DNA of 64,000 nt, taken from contig CAMNTM010000017.1 in NCBI GenBank assembly GCA_946558465.1, positions 1-64,000 on the forward strand, read 5' to 3'. The notes under the pieces were generated by a model, which saw only the letters and a list, made by a program, of their open reading frames with translations, did not search any database and had not been told where the DNA came from. Shown here piece after piece: positions 1-7,463 of the stretch. Each line of letters begins with the position of its first letter. Position 1 is the first letter of the stretch. The stretch is from an uncultured Lachnospiraceae bacterium. Lineage in GTDB: Bacteria; Bacillota; Clostridia; Lachnospirales; Lachnospiraceae. The translations under genes were made by a program, and so were the position numbers.

Positions 1-67
1 TTCAATAAATCTTATGTCAGTTTTCTGAGTTTACACAAAACTTGAAACGGTCTCCTAAATACAGACA

Positions 68-95
68 CGGCAGGAGAAAATCCGTACTCCTGCCG
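68..95. repeat. 9-bp inverted repeat (hairpin) near left edge
   Basis: Arms CGGCAGGAG and CTCCTGCCG flank a 10-nt loop. It lies about 100 nt past the stop of the minus-strand gene at 196-1044. On the plus strand it is followed by a moderately T-rich stretch, so it may be a terminator for a plus-strand gene ending left of the window. No good U-tract is adjacent, so a structural palindrome is also possible. The rest of 1-195 shows nothing I can assign. Confidence 0.4.
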
Positions 96-195
96 ATACA
101 TATCTATTTTTATCCCTATCTGGTTTAACCCATAATGAAATTCGTAACAAAAACTCAAGGTAATAACATGTCATTATAATCATCCTGATATGCTT

Positions 196-1044
196 TCATA
201 AAACTATCTGCGCTTTTTTCATATCTAATTTTTTGTCCGAAAATGTATCCCTTGTTCCATGTTCAACCTGATATTGAATATTATCCCGCCCTTCTTTTGA
301 AACCTGATATTTTAATGTTTCCAAATTATTTTCATCATTCATACGCCCACTGTCTCTCTGAGAATCTTCATCTACTTTACCCTCCTCTTTATCTAATAAC
401 TCTTTATCCTCAGGTTTATTTATAATCTTTCCAATTCCGGCAAAAGTTTCCTTTGTCAATTCTACCGTTCTTTCCTCAATTTCTTTTATTCTTTGTCTTT
501 TCCTTTCTGAATCTCCCGACTTTAATTCGGCTTCCAATACATTCTTTTCTCCTTGCAATCTGTCCTTAACCGAATCTATTCGTTCGCTTTGGTCTAGCTT
601 CCCAGACATCTCGGTAAGCTCTGCTAGCTTTTTATTATTTAATTCCTGCTTTGTTAATGGCTGCTTCCCTTTGTACATATTATTTTCTCTGGGTTCATCT
701 GACTCATCTGTTGACTTTGCCAGTTCTTTCGCAATTTCTTCATCAATTGAATCTAACTGCTTCTCGTATTCTTCTATTTTCCTCGCAATATCTGCAGAAC
801 AATATCCGCTTTCTTTATCAACCATCTGTTCAATCAAAGAATCTTTACACTCTCTGATAAAATCTTTCTGCTTCATCAGCCGTTCTACCACGCTCATTGC
901 CTTTCCTTTTTGCGATATCATGGCAACGTCGCTGCGAAAAAGCACGCCCCTTTTTTCTTCTCCGTTCCCCGTATTTTGATTAAATTTATGGTTTATTGCC
1001 TCTATATGAAATAAACCACTTGCTTTTCCAACATTTACATACAT
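196..1044 (-). CDS. Hypothetical charged coiled-coil protein
   Basis: I do not recognise a family. The ATG at 1044 is preferred because a GGAGGAG ribosome site sits 7 nt upstream; an in-frame ATG at 1068 lacks one. The protein (about 282 residues) has no signal peptide or membrane segment. After a short N-terminal part starting MYVNVGKASG, it is extremely rich in Lys, Glu, Asp and Arg, with long predicted helices at roughly residues 55-110 and 140-210. The Asn/Asp/Ser-rich C-terminal part looks disordered. This composition suggests an intracellular coiled-coil protein. It stands alone, followed by no minus-strand partner, with a large gene-poor gap upstream that contains paired 9-bp direct repeats. 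No function is proposed. Confidence 0.6.
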   Translation of the reverse strand: MYVNVGKASGLFHIEAINHKFNQNTGNGEEKRGVLFRSDVAMISQKGKAMSVVERLMKQKDFIRECKDSLIEQMVDKESGYCSADIARKIEEYEKQLDSIDEEIAKELAKSTDESDEPRENNMYKGKQPLTKQELNNKKLAELTEMSGKLDQSERIDSVKDRLQGEKNVLEAELKSGDSERKRQRIKEIEERTVELTKETFAGIGKIINKPEDKELLDKEEGKVDEDSQRDSGRMNDENNLETLKYQVSKEGRDNIQYQVEHGTRDTFSDKKLDMKKAQIVL

Positions 1045-1115
1045 GTCTAACTCCTCCGATTCTTTCATAATATGCTGCAGCTATGCTTTTTGCGGCTACA
1101 TTATTACATCTTCCT

Positions 1116-1154
1116 AATGTAACAATCTATATCTGTGTATCGGTCAATGTAACA
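1116..1154 (-). promoter_or_regulatory. Paired 9-bp direct repeats and candidate -35 upstream of the 196-1044 gene
   Basis: AATGTAACA occurs at 1116-1124 and 1146-1154, start to start 30 bp (about three helical turns). On the minus strand the upstream copy runs straight into TTGACC, a good -35 element; 17 nt downstream is TGTTAC, a poor -10. The repeat spacing on one DNA face suggests a dimeric regulator site, but no regulator can be named. Confidence 0.3.
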
Positions 1155-1443
1155 GGAAATTTATATAGATGATGCAAACGGATTGTTTTTTGGTTCCTGC
1201 GGTAATGGAAGCATAGTATTATCATTCTCTGACCACGGGTCGTCAAATCATCTAAGAATGCCTTACTTCCTGCCCATAATTTGATATTTCCGGTTAATTT
1301 AGGAAATATCAGAACATAAAAACAGCCGAGTGATCTTCAATATGCATCTCAATCCATTTTTCAAGACAATTTTCCCGCTTAATACATATTAATATTTATT
1401 GCAAAAAGTCACAAATCTATCTATTCGTCTAGTATTATCTAAT

Positions 1444-1539
1444 TCATTTCCTGCTATTTCGTCCGCAAAATCCGTACCAGACAGCACCCAAACGCATTAA
1501 ATACCAGGCCTCTGAACCTCCAAACTCAAATCCTTCCAC
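1444..1539 (-). CDS. Possible small protein (31 codons)
   Basis: A minus-strand ORF starts at GTG (1539) 10 nt after a strong AGGAGGGA ribosome site (1550-1557) and ends with TGA at 1444-1446. The peptide begins MEGFEFGGSEAWYLMRLG and is rich in aromatic and Gly residues, with one Cys near the C-terminus. It resembles no family I know. It could be a genuine small protein or the preserved 5' end of a decayed gene, since a strong ribosome site is otherwise hard to explain in this gap. Confidence 0.3.
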   Translation of the reverse strand: MEGFEFGGSEAWYLMRLGAVWYGFCGRNSRK

Positions 1540-1719
1540 AATAAAAATCTCCCTCCTATGACTACTATCAACCTGACTATACTACTTGACACTACTGTAT
1601 AATATTTTGCGGATTTTCCAGTATTAAATATCATAGCTTTCTTTCATGTATCAAGTATGCTGCTGTAACTTCTCAAGCAACATACTGTCACATCCTTCTC
1701 TATAAAGCAATACATTTTT

Positions 1720-1731
1720 GAACATATGTTC
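1720..1731. promoter_or_regulatory. Candidate LexA (SOS) box
   Basis: GAACATATGTTC is a perfect 12-bp palindrome matching the Gram-positive LexA consensus core GAAC-N4-GTTC. It is 255 bp upstream of the araC-type gene and about 180 bp upstream of the small minus-strand ORF, so its target is unclear. No DNA-repair gene is adjacent. It may be a relic of a lost SOS gene. Confidence 0.4.
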
Positions 1732-1986
1732 TTTTCATAGGGAAACAACCGTTTCAATCGTTGAATTGTTTACGGTACAATCATCTTCTCAGGTGAATAC
1801 CTATTTCTGTTTTGGAGAAACTATTGCTTAAAAAAATTATCTGTCATCCATTGATTGGGGAAATAAAACTTACCGTCTCTCTTTTTTGTGCAAGAATAGA
1901 GAGGAAAAGTTTCAGAATAGGCTCTATAATGATAAAGACAAATCTATGTTTACAAAGCACAATATGTGCGGATAAGGAGGTATCCC

Positions 1987-2838
1987 ATGGAATGGGTAGA
2001 AAACTTAAACCAAAGCGTGAATTATATTGAGGAACATTTAACAGGCGAAATCGACTATGAACAGCTTGGGCGGATAGCCTGCTGCTCTGCCTACCACTAT
2101 CAGAGGATGTTCACTTATATGGCGGGTATCACTTTGGCAGAGTATATCCGAAGAAGAAAAATGTCTCTAGCGGCGGTAGACCTGCAGAGCGGAGATGAAC
2201 GGATTATTGATATTGCAGAGAAGTACGGCTACCGTTCCCCGACTGCATTTAACAGAGCATTCCAGTCCTTTCACGGGATAGCTCCCTCATCTGTTAAGAC
2301 TGCAGGCGTACCTGTGAAATCTTTTTCTCCCATTGTATTTAGAATTGCTGTAAAAGGAGCTGCAGAAATGAATTATAGAATTGAAACAAAGGAAGCATTC
2401 CGCATCACTGGTGTATCTGCGCCGCTTGATAAGGAAATCGAAAATAACTTTATGATTGTACCAAAGATGTGGCAGGAGGCGTCTGTAAATGGAACAATAC
2501 AGACGCTGGCAAAAATGATGGATACGCCGCCGATGGGACTTTTGGGCGTAAGCGCCTGCAATGATAAAGAACAATGGAAATATTTTATTGCCGTCTCCAG
2601 TACAAAGCCAGGCGGTGAGTTTGAAGAATACACCGTGCCTGCATCTACTTGGGCAATTTTTTCTGGAACAGGTACAAACCAGTCCATACAAGAATTAGAA
2701 CAGCGGATTATAACAGAGTGGCTTCCAACTTCTGGATATGAATATGCCGACGCTCCCGATATTGAGATTTACTTAAATCCAGACCCACAGAACGCACAAT
2801 ATGAGGTATGGATACCCGTAACAAAGAAAAAAGGATAA
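1987..2838 (+). CDS. AraC family regulator with GyrI-like effector domain
   Basis: This is a transcription factor. Residues about 1-105 are an AraC-type double helix-turn-helix, with the second helix region reading IDIAEKYGYRSPTAFNRAF. Residues about 118-283 form a GyrI/BmrR-type small-molecule binding domain, starting near MNYRIETKEAFRITG. This is the Rob/SoxS-like arrangement often used to sense hydrophobic ligands or drugs. The ATG at 1987 is chosen because AGGAGG (1975-1980) lies 6 nt upstream; a GTG at 1966 would overlap that site. The small gene at 2850 follows after 11 nt and is probably co-transcribed. Targets and ligand are unknown. Confidence 0.85.
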   Translation: MEWVENLNQSVNYIEEHLTGEIDYEQLGRIACCSAYHYQRMFTYMAGITLAEYIRRRKMSLAAVDLQSGDERIIDIAEKYGYRSPTAFNRAFQSFHGIAPSSVKTAGVPVKSFSPIVFRIAVKGAAEMNYRIETKEAFRITGVSAPLDKEIENNFMIVPKMWQEASVNGTIQTLAKMMDTPPMGLLGVSACNDKEQWKYFIAVSSTKPGGEFEEYTVPASTWAIFSGTGTNQSIQELEQRIITEWLPTSGYEYADAPDIEIYLNPDPQNAQYEVWIPVTKKKG

Positions 2839-2849
2839 CGGAGGGACTT

Positions 2850-3323
2850 ATGGACGAGAAATTTAATATGTTTATGAAAACGGTTGACGAGCGTTTCTAT
2901 AGTTTTGTAAATCAAATCAACGAATATCTGACAGAGAACGGCTGTAAGTGCGACATAAAATTGCAAAAAAGCGGCTATGTTGTCTCTTATGTGTTAAATA
3001 GCAGCAAAAGGACTTTGGCAACATTCGTATCCCGAAAAACAGGATTGAAGCTGCGCATTTATCCTGAACATATACAGGAATACCAGAGCTTTCTTGACAC
3101 TCTGCCTGAAAAGGTAAAAAAGGAAATCAAGAAAGCGTCCGTCTGCAAACGGCTTATCAATCCCGATGACTGCAATCCGAAATGTATAATGGGGTATACC
3201 TTTGTGTTGGATGGCAAACAGTATCAGAAATGCCGTTACATGGCGTTTCAGCCTACATTGAGTGAGGAAAACAATCCGTATACAAAGCAGTTTTTAGAGA
3301 AAGAACTTCACATTCTCCCATAA
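2850..3323 (+). CDS. Conserved hypothetical protein, cysteine-containing
   Basis: A soluble protein of about 157 residues with no signal or membrane segment. The ATG at 2850 has a GGAGGG ribosome site 4 nt upstream; an in-frame ATG at 2808 would overlap the regulator. It contains an early CKC pair and a later CNPKC motif followed by another Cys, and a region resembling small proteins related to DUF1801-type folds, but I could not assign a family with confidence. It follows the AraC/GyrI regulator by 11 nt, so the two are likely one transcript and may work together. The clustered cysteines could bind metal or respond to redox state; that is inference. Confidence 0.65.
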   Translation: MDEKFNMFMKTVDERFYSFVNQINEYLTENGCKCDIKLQKSGYVVSYVLNSSKRTLATFVSRKTGLKLRIYPEHIQEYQSFLDTLPEKVKKEIKKASVCKRLINPDDCNPKCIMGYTFVLDGKQYQKCRYMAFQPTLSEENNPYTKQFLEKELHILP

Positions 3324-3340
3324 CAAACAACTCCTTTTTG

Positions 3341-4027
3341 TCAAATTTCCGGTTCTCTCTGTCTCTTAAACAGTTTGGAACCATAGTGCGCAACAAAAAT
3401 GCAAAGCACCATCAAAGCCAGGTAGTCCAAATAGAATAAAAGCTTTGATTCCGTATAGTCCAGAAAGACAAATTCACTTCTTAAAAATAAATAGGTAAAA
3501 AAATCTCTTTTTATAAAAACATACACCCCATATGCCGCAGTCAGAAAGCTCCCGGCAAAACAAAGATATTCTTTTTGGCTTCCGATCTTTGTCTCCAGCG
3601 CGTTCCATATCATGCCCCAGTGCAGCCCCAGGTGCAGGCTCATCATCAAAAACCCTCCATAAGATCCTGCAATGTGCAGCCGTCTTGCCGCCGCCATACT
3701 GCCCCGCACCGGGAGAAATGCAAGCACATGTCTTGACATGGTAATTCCGCTGTACATCAAACTCACCATCATCGTAAACGTTAAGATATTTACAATCAGC
3801 ATCAGGATACGTATCGGTGTATATTTCCCGCGAGTCAGGCTCTTATACCAGCTCCAGTTTAAAATCTGATGAACGATAAATAAAACGAACATCCCTGTCC
3901 CCGCCCATTCGTGCGCTGTTTCTCCCCAAAAATGGTAACCCATCAGGAAGGACAGCGCCAGCGTCATTAAAATGTCTAATCCCCGTCTCATCTTTCTTTC
4001 CATCTCATTGTCTCCTCCCGACAGCAT
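3341..4027 (-). CDS. DUF4405 membrane protein (cytochrome b-like)
   Basis: A polytopic membrane protein of 228 residues (220 if it starts at the ATG at 4003; both starts have plausible ribosome sites). It has about five or six hydrophobic helices. Conserved histidines lie in helices, for example GYHFWGETAHEW, FIVHQILNW and MSLHLGLHWGM, as expected of DUF4405/cytochrome b561-like proteins that hold haem between helices. It is the last gene of the minus-strand cluster with a CMD protein, flavodoxin lipoprotein, cupin and MerR regulator, 34-58 nt after the CMD gene. A role passing electrons across the membrane to the extracytoplasmic flavodoxin is an inference from context. Confidence 0.75.
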   Translation of the reverse strand: MLSGGDNEMERKMRRGLDILMTLALSFLMGYHFWGETAHEWAGTGMFVLFIVHQILNWSWYKSLTRGKYTPIRILMLIVNILTFTMMVSLMYSGITMSRHVLAFLPVRGSMAAARRLHIAGSYGGFLMMSLHLGLHWGMIWNALETKIGSQKEYLCFAGSFLTAAYGVYVFIKRDFFTYLFLRSEFVFLDYTESKLLFYLDYLALMVLCIFVAHYGSKLFKRQREPEI

Positions 4028-4061
4028 CCATCACTCCTGTTTTGCGGCTGTTTTCACCTTG

Positions 4062-4745
4062 TCATTCCTCCGCCTTATTAATACATCCTATTGCATTAAG
4101 GCTGCGCGGATAATCGATATAAGGGAGACATTGAGATACAACCCGGATTAGGAAGTCCTTATCATTTCCAAGATTCATATTCCCCTTTGCATGAGCGGTA
4201 AGCTGCGGCTCACAACCGCCCTGTGCTGCCAGAAAGCAAAAGGTAATCATTTCCCGCTGCTTTAAGTTAAGACCGCCTCTTGTATAATAATCACCAAAGC
4301 AGTTCGCCGCAAGCCACCGATTGATATGTCCGTCCTTCCAAGCTTCCTTCATATGTTCCCCAAAGATTTCCGCCTGTGCCTGTGCTCCCTTTTCCAATCG
4401 ATCCTCCAGCGTAGTCGCTGCCTGGTTCTTAAGGGGCAGCTTGACACCACGGACTGTTAATAGCTCATTGGAAGCTGCCAAAAACGGCATTACTCTTCCA
4501 AGTCCCAGATAATCCACCGCCTGATACACCATCTCCTTCACCATAACAGGTGTGACCCCCTGTTCCAGCGCCTCAGGAATTTTCTCTTTATAAACCTCCA
4601 GTCCCTGACATCCTAAAAGCGCAGCGAGGATTGCCAGATACCGCACATCACCGGGCAGTTCCTGCCCCGGCTCTTTTACCACTTCTTCCAAAGTAAAATG
4701 TTCCATACGTTCCATAAATTCTGGATCTGTTTCATAATAATTCAT
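4062..4745 (-). CDS. Carboxymuconolactone decarboxylase family protein
   Basis: A soluble protein of 227 residues with two tandem CMD (AhpD-like superfamily) repeats: residues about 30-105 (around AILAALLGCQGLEVYKEKIP) and about 140-220 (around REMITFCFLAAQGGCEPQLT followed by AHAKG). The AhpD peroxidase CxxC motif is not evident, so this is more like the gamma-carboxymuconolactone decarboxylase branch. Such proteins in anaerobes are usually linked to redox or stress functions rather than aromatic degradation. The ATG at 4745 lies 8 nt after GGAGG; the GTG at 4748 is an alternative. It lies 106 nt after the flavodoxin gene and before the DUF4405 gene. Confidence 0.85.
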   Translation of the reverse strand: MNYYETDPEFMERMEHFTLEEVVKEPGQELPGDVRYLAILAALLGCQGLEVYKEKIPEALEQGVTPVMVKEMVYQAVDYLGLGRVMPFLAASNELLTVRGVKLPLKNQAATTLEDRLEKGAQAQAEIFGEHMKEAWKDGHINRWLAANCFGDYYTRGGLNLKQREMITFCFLAAQGGCEPQLTAHAKGNMNLGNDKDFLIRVVSQCLPYIDYPRSLNAIGCINKAEE

Positions 4746-4851
4746 CACTTACTCCTCCTATATTTTGTAACTATGTCTTCTGATTTCCTGCCATACATGT
4801 TTTTCCTTCGCCGCTTGCCCCCTGTTTTCTGGAATGTGTTTGAAACACGCT

Positions 4852-5457
4852 CTAAAATCCCAGACTTTCAAGCCATTCTTCCACCGCGCTGTCCGGAGAG
4901 GACGCTGCCGAACCGCTGATATGAAGTCCATTAAGTACCTCCGCTTCCGGCTCAAGCTCTTTGATACTGTTTACTGTGTCCGACAAGCCGCTTCCTCCGC
5001 TGGTACAGAAAGGAGCGATTGTCTTGCCGGAGAAATCATAGCTGTCAAAGAACGTGTACAGAATCATAGGCATATCACTCCACCAATTCGGGTATCCTAC
5101 ATAGATTAAATCGTACTGCCCGGGGCTCTCAATGCCATCTGCGATTTCCGGTCTTACCCCGTCCTGTTTCTCCTTTGATGCAATGTCCAAAAGCTCATCA
5201 TAGTCGTCAACATAAGGTTCTTCCGGCACAATTTTAAAAATATCTGCTCCCGTCTGAGCTGCAATAGAATTTGCCACATTCTCCGTGTTGCCTGACCAGG
5301 AAAAATACACAACCAGCTCCTTCTTTCCTTCACCGTCCGGCTGAGTCTCCTCCCCCCTTTCCGGTTCTGTCTCAGGCTCTTCAGCAGGATTATTGCTGCA
5401 GGCTGAAAGTCCCATCAGAATCGCTATTAAAACTATGCCAATCAATAATCTTTTCAT
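4852..5457 (-). CDS. Flavodoxin-domain lipoprotein
   Basis: An exported FMN-binding electron carrier. Residues 1-20 are a lipoprotein signal with lipobox LSAC (Cys20 lipidated), followed by a Glu/Pro-rich linker to about residue 45. A flavodoxin fold follows, with the FMN phosphate loop at residues about 51-62 (YFSWSGNTENVA) and a later YVGYPNWWSDMP flavin-contact region. This corresponds to flavodoxin_4-type proteins found anchored outside the Clostridia membrane. The cupin gene is 13 nt upstream, so they share a transcript. An extracytoplasmic flavodoxin next to a cytochrome b-like DUF4405 protein suggests a surface redox chain; its electron donor and acceptor are unknown. Confidence 0.88.
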   Translation of the reverse strand: MKRLLIGIVLIAILMGLSACSNNPAEEPETEPERGEETQPDGEGKKELVVYFSWSGNTENVANSIAAQTGADIFKIVPEEPYVDDYDELLDIASKEKQDGVRPEIADGIESPGQYDLIYVGYPNWWSDMPMILYTFFDSYDFSGKTIAPFCTSGGSGLSDTVNSIKELEPEAEVLNGLHISGSAASSPDSAVEEWLESLGF

Positions 5458-5470
5458 TTCGTACCCCCAT

Positions 5471-5908
5471 CTACCCTAATTTCCTGTATGACTCGTCGTC
5501 TACCGGCTCACACCACTCATTGTTTGTCTCTTCTCCCGGGACCTCCACCGCAATATGGGAAAACCAGCTGTCTGCCTTAGCGCCGTGCCAATGCTTTACC
5601 TCTGCCGGAATCGTGATCACCGTACCGGGTTCAAGGCTTACCGCCTCTTTTCCTTCTTCTTGATACCATCCGCTTCCCGCCGTACAGATCAAAAGCTGTC
5701 CTCCGCCGCTCTTTGCATGGTGGATATGCCAGTTGTTCCGGCATCCCGGCTCGAAGGTCACATTTGCCAGGAATACAGCCGTCTCACCCGGAACCGTCAG
5801 CGGATTGAGATAAGAATTACTGATAAAATACCGTGCAAACGCTGTGTTTTCCTGTCCCAAACCAAATACATTCTGCCTGTTAAATTCTTCTTTGCTGTTG
5901 ATCTTCAT
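5471..5908 (-). CDS. Cupin domain protein
   Basis: A small beta-barrel protein of about 145 residues. The metal-binding cupin motifs are visible: NWHIHHAKSGGGQLL (two His and a Gln) and the second motif ending PAEVKHWHGA. Cupins of this type are frequent companions of CMD family proteins and may bind a metal for small-molecule turnover. The ATG at 5908 is preferred over one at 5932 because AAGGAG lies about 9 nt upstream. A TATAAT at 5936-5941 lies 28 nt upstream, so cupin-flavodoxin-CMD may have its own promoter in addition to read-through from the MerR gene. Confidence 0.85.
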   Translation of the reverse strand: MKINSKEEFNRQNVFGLGQENTAFARYFISNSYLNPLTVPGETAVFLANVTFEPGCRNNWHIHHAKSGGGQLLICTAGSGWYQEEGKEAVSLEPGTVITIPAEVKHWHGAKADSWFSHIAVEVPGEETNNEWCEPVDDESYRKLG

Positions 5909-5987
5909 AAAAATTCTTCTCCTTTTCATCATCTCATTATATTTTAATTATGTTTCTAACGTACCGGCTGCTATTTCGCATCCACAC

Positions 5988-6341
5988 CTAAACGGAAGTG
6001 TTCTTCTGCATTTCATACCTCAGATAATCCATATATTCAATTTGTTTTTCCTTAAAATGAATCTCATCCAATGTCCTGCCCCTCTTCTGATTGAGCATGG
6101 CAATCCGCTGCTGTTTTGTTTTTTCACCCTCCAGCATAAGGTGCATGTAGATTTCTACTTCTCCCTTATCAAATCCGATATCGTGCAGCGTCATAATCAT
6201 GCCAAGCCTTTCAATATCCTGATCGTCATACTGCCATTTCCCCATCACCTTTTTTACAGCTCCACACAGACCAAAACCCTCATACTCTTTCAAAATCTTC
6301 ACAGGAATCTGATATCTCTCGCTTGCTTCTTTCATTGTCAT
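5988..6341 (-). CDS. MerR family regulator (small)
   Basis: A 117-residue transcription factor. The N-terminal winged helix reads TMKEASERYQIPVKILKEYE, then KWQYDDQDIERLGMIMTLHD, followed by a dimerising coiled coil. It lacks a large effector domain and metal-binding cysteines typical of metal sensors; the only Cys is in the wing. It heads the minus-strand cluster and likely controls the cupin-flavodoxin-CMD-DUF4405 genes 79 nt downstream. A candidate promoter upstream (TTAGAC at 6393-6398, TACAAT at 6369-6374, 18-bp spacer) would drive it. The signal it senses is unknown. Confidence 0.8.
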   Translation of the reverse strand: MTMKEASERYQIPVKILKEYEGFGLCGAVKKVMGKWQYDDQDIERLGMIMTLHDIGFDKGEVEIYMHLMLEGEKTKQQRIAMLNQKRGRTLDEIHFKEKQIEYMDYLRYEMQKNTSV

Positions 6342-6368
6342 ATTCCTACTCCTCCAATGCTCGTATCT

Positions 6369-6398
6369 ATTGTATCTCCACTTTCATTTAATGTCTAA
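6369..6398 (-). promoter_or_regulatory. Candidate sigma-A promoter of the MerR-redox cluster
   Basis: On the minus strand TTAGAC (6393-6398) and TACAAT (6369-6374) are separated by 18 bp and lie 28 nt upstream of the MerR start. The elongated spacer would suit MerR-type control, but no clear dyad is seen in it. Confidence 0.4.
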
Positions 6399-6437
6399 TA
6401 CCTATGTTGAATTTTAGACTATGCCTAAAATGTATGG

Positions 6438-6477
6438 TAAAAAAAAACAGCATCTAAATTTTTTTATTTAGATGCTG
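6438..6477 (-). terminator. Rho-independent terminator after the TDT transporter gene
   Basis: A 12-bp perfect stem (6448-6459 with 6466-6477) with a 6-nt loop is followed on the minus strand by a run of ten T. It lies 30 nt beyond the TDT stop. Confidence 0.85.
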
Positions 6478-6506
6478 CACTCAGACAAAGTACTTTCATT
6501 TATTTT

Positions 6507-7427
6507 TTATTTATTCTTTGCGAAAACAAAACCCATGAATCTAATAAAGGTATAGCTTACGAATAATACCGCTATAATTGTCTCGACAAGAACAACCTGC
6601 TGTAGAAACGGCATAGGCTGTTTCATATTAGCAAGGCACGCCGCCATCTGCTTAGATGCAATCGCGCTGATTACAAACGGAAACGTAAATGCCGCATAGC
6701 TCGGATAAAATTGTAATTTTAAATATCCAATTGCTTTTACAAGTGCAAAAATGTAAAGAATAGTTGCAAGTACAAACATTGCTAACAGGAAATTTTTCGA
6801 TTTCGGCATGACAGATTGTACATATCCGGCGATACAAAGGCTTGCAGGCGCTGCATAAATACAAATCAGCGGCTTTGCCGCTTCCGGAATTTCCGGATAT
6901 TTTATGTAACGTATCGTCACAAGAACAAGTAATGCAATTAATGTTACAAATCCGAACCAGAAGGCTATGCTTCCTACATTTAATAGTTCAAATGCAGGCG
7001 CTGTTACGGCTGCAACCGCAATTCCCACATACACAATATAGTAGCTTGCAAATACTTTCGGCATTTGTAATTTCAATATAAATTTAATTGTAAAATAAAT
7101 AATCAGTGCGATGTGTATTCCGATTGCGAAGAACCAGAGATACTTCGCAGCCCCTCCGATCATAGGTTTTATATAAGTGCTAAGAAGCATAAGCGCCATC
7201 GGAAATGTTCCTGCGACACTTGCCATAATTGGATTCTTCATATCCTCTTTAATCATCTTCGGAAATATGATAACTTTCAGAAGAACAAGAACAAGTATAA
7301 ACGCTGCCACAATACCACATGCATAGCGGATTCCCTCTCCGTAACTCTGGAGGAGATTTCCTAAAGCCGCAAATCCCAGCATCACGCCGCAAAATGGAAT
7401 TGGAACTTTTTTGATTATATTTTTCAC
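6507..7427 (-). CDS. TDT family (SLAC1/TehA-like) anion transporter
   Basis: An integral membrane protein of 306 residues with about ten hydrophobic helices and almost no soluble part. The pattern starting IPFCGVMLGFAALGNLLQ and the Pro/Gly-kinked helices match the tellurite-resistance/dicarboxylate transporter family, which includes TehA, the sulphite exporter Ssu1 and plant SLAC1 anion channels. It lies 36 nt after the C_GCAxxG_C_C gene and is followed by a strong terminator, so the two form an operon, with a LysR regulator upstream on the same strand. Substrate cannot be told from sequence; a small anion such as sulphite is possible. Confidence 0.88.
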   Translation of the reverse strand: MKNIIKKVPIPFCGVMLGFAALGNLLQSYGEGIRYACGIVAAFILVLVLLKVIIFPKMIKEDMKNPIMASVAGTFPMALMLLSTYIKPMIGGAAKYLWFFAIGIHIALIIYFTIKFILKLQMPKVFASYYIVYVGIAVAAVTAPAFELLNVGSIAFWFGFVTLIALLVLVTIRYIKYPEIPEAAKPLICIYAAPASLCIAGYVQSVMPKSKNFLLAMFVLATILYIFALVKAIGYLKLQFYPSYAAFTFPFVISAIASKQMAACLANMKQPMPFLQQVVLVETIIAVLFVSYTFIRFMGFVFAKNK

Positions 7428-7463
7428 GTTTCAAATATCCTTTCTGTAAAACAAGATGTATTT

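Larger units (their letters stand above)
1069..1986. other. 0.9-kb gene-poor intergenic region
   Basis: No ORF above about 70 codons has convincing coding features. The plus-strand ORF starting at 1812 runs into the araC start and has no clear ribosome site. Items seen are two AATGTAACA direct repeats (1116-1124, 1146-1154), a 31-codon minus-strand ORF with a strong ribosome site (1444-1539), a perfect GAAC-ATAT-GTTC palindrome (1720-1731), and a TATAAT at 1925-1930 upstream of araC without a clear -35. The gap may be decayed coding DNA, but no family could be read from it. Confidence 0.5.

Noticed and set aside
1812-2030. Plus-strand ORF of 72 codons before the AraC gene
   Set aside because: It overlaps the AraC start in another frame and has no convincing ribosome site or family pattern.
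2287-2691. Long minus-strand ORFs opposite the AraC gene
   Set aside because: They are antisense to a clear coding sequence and have no ribosome sites or recognisable domains.
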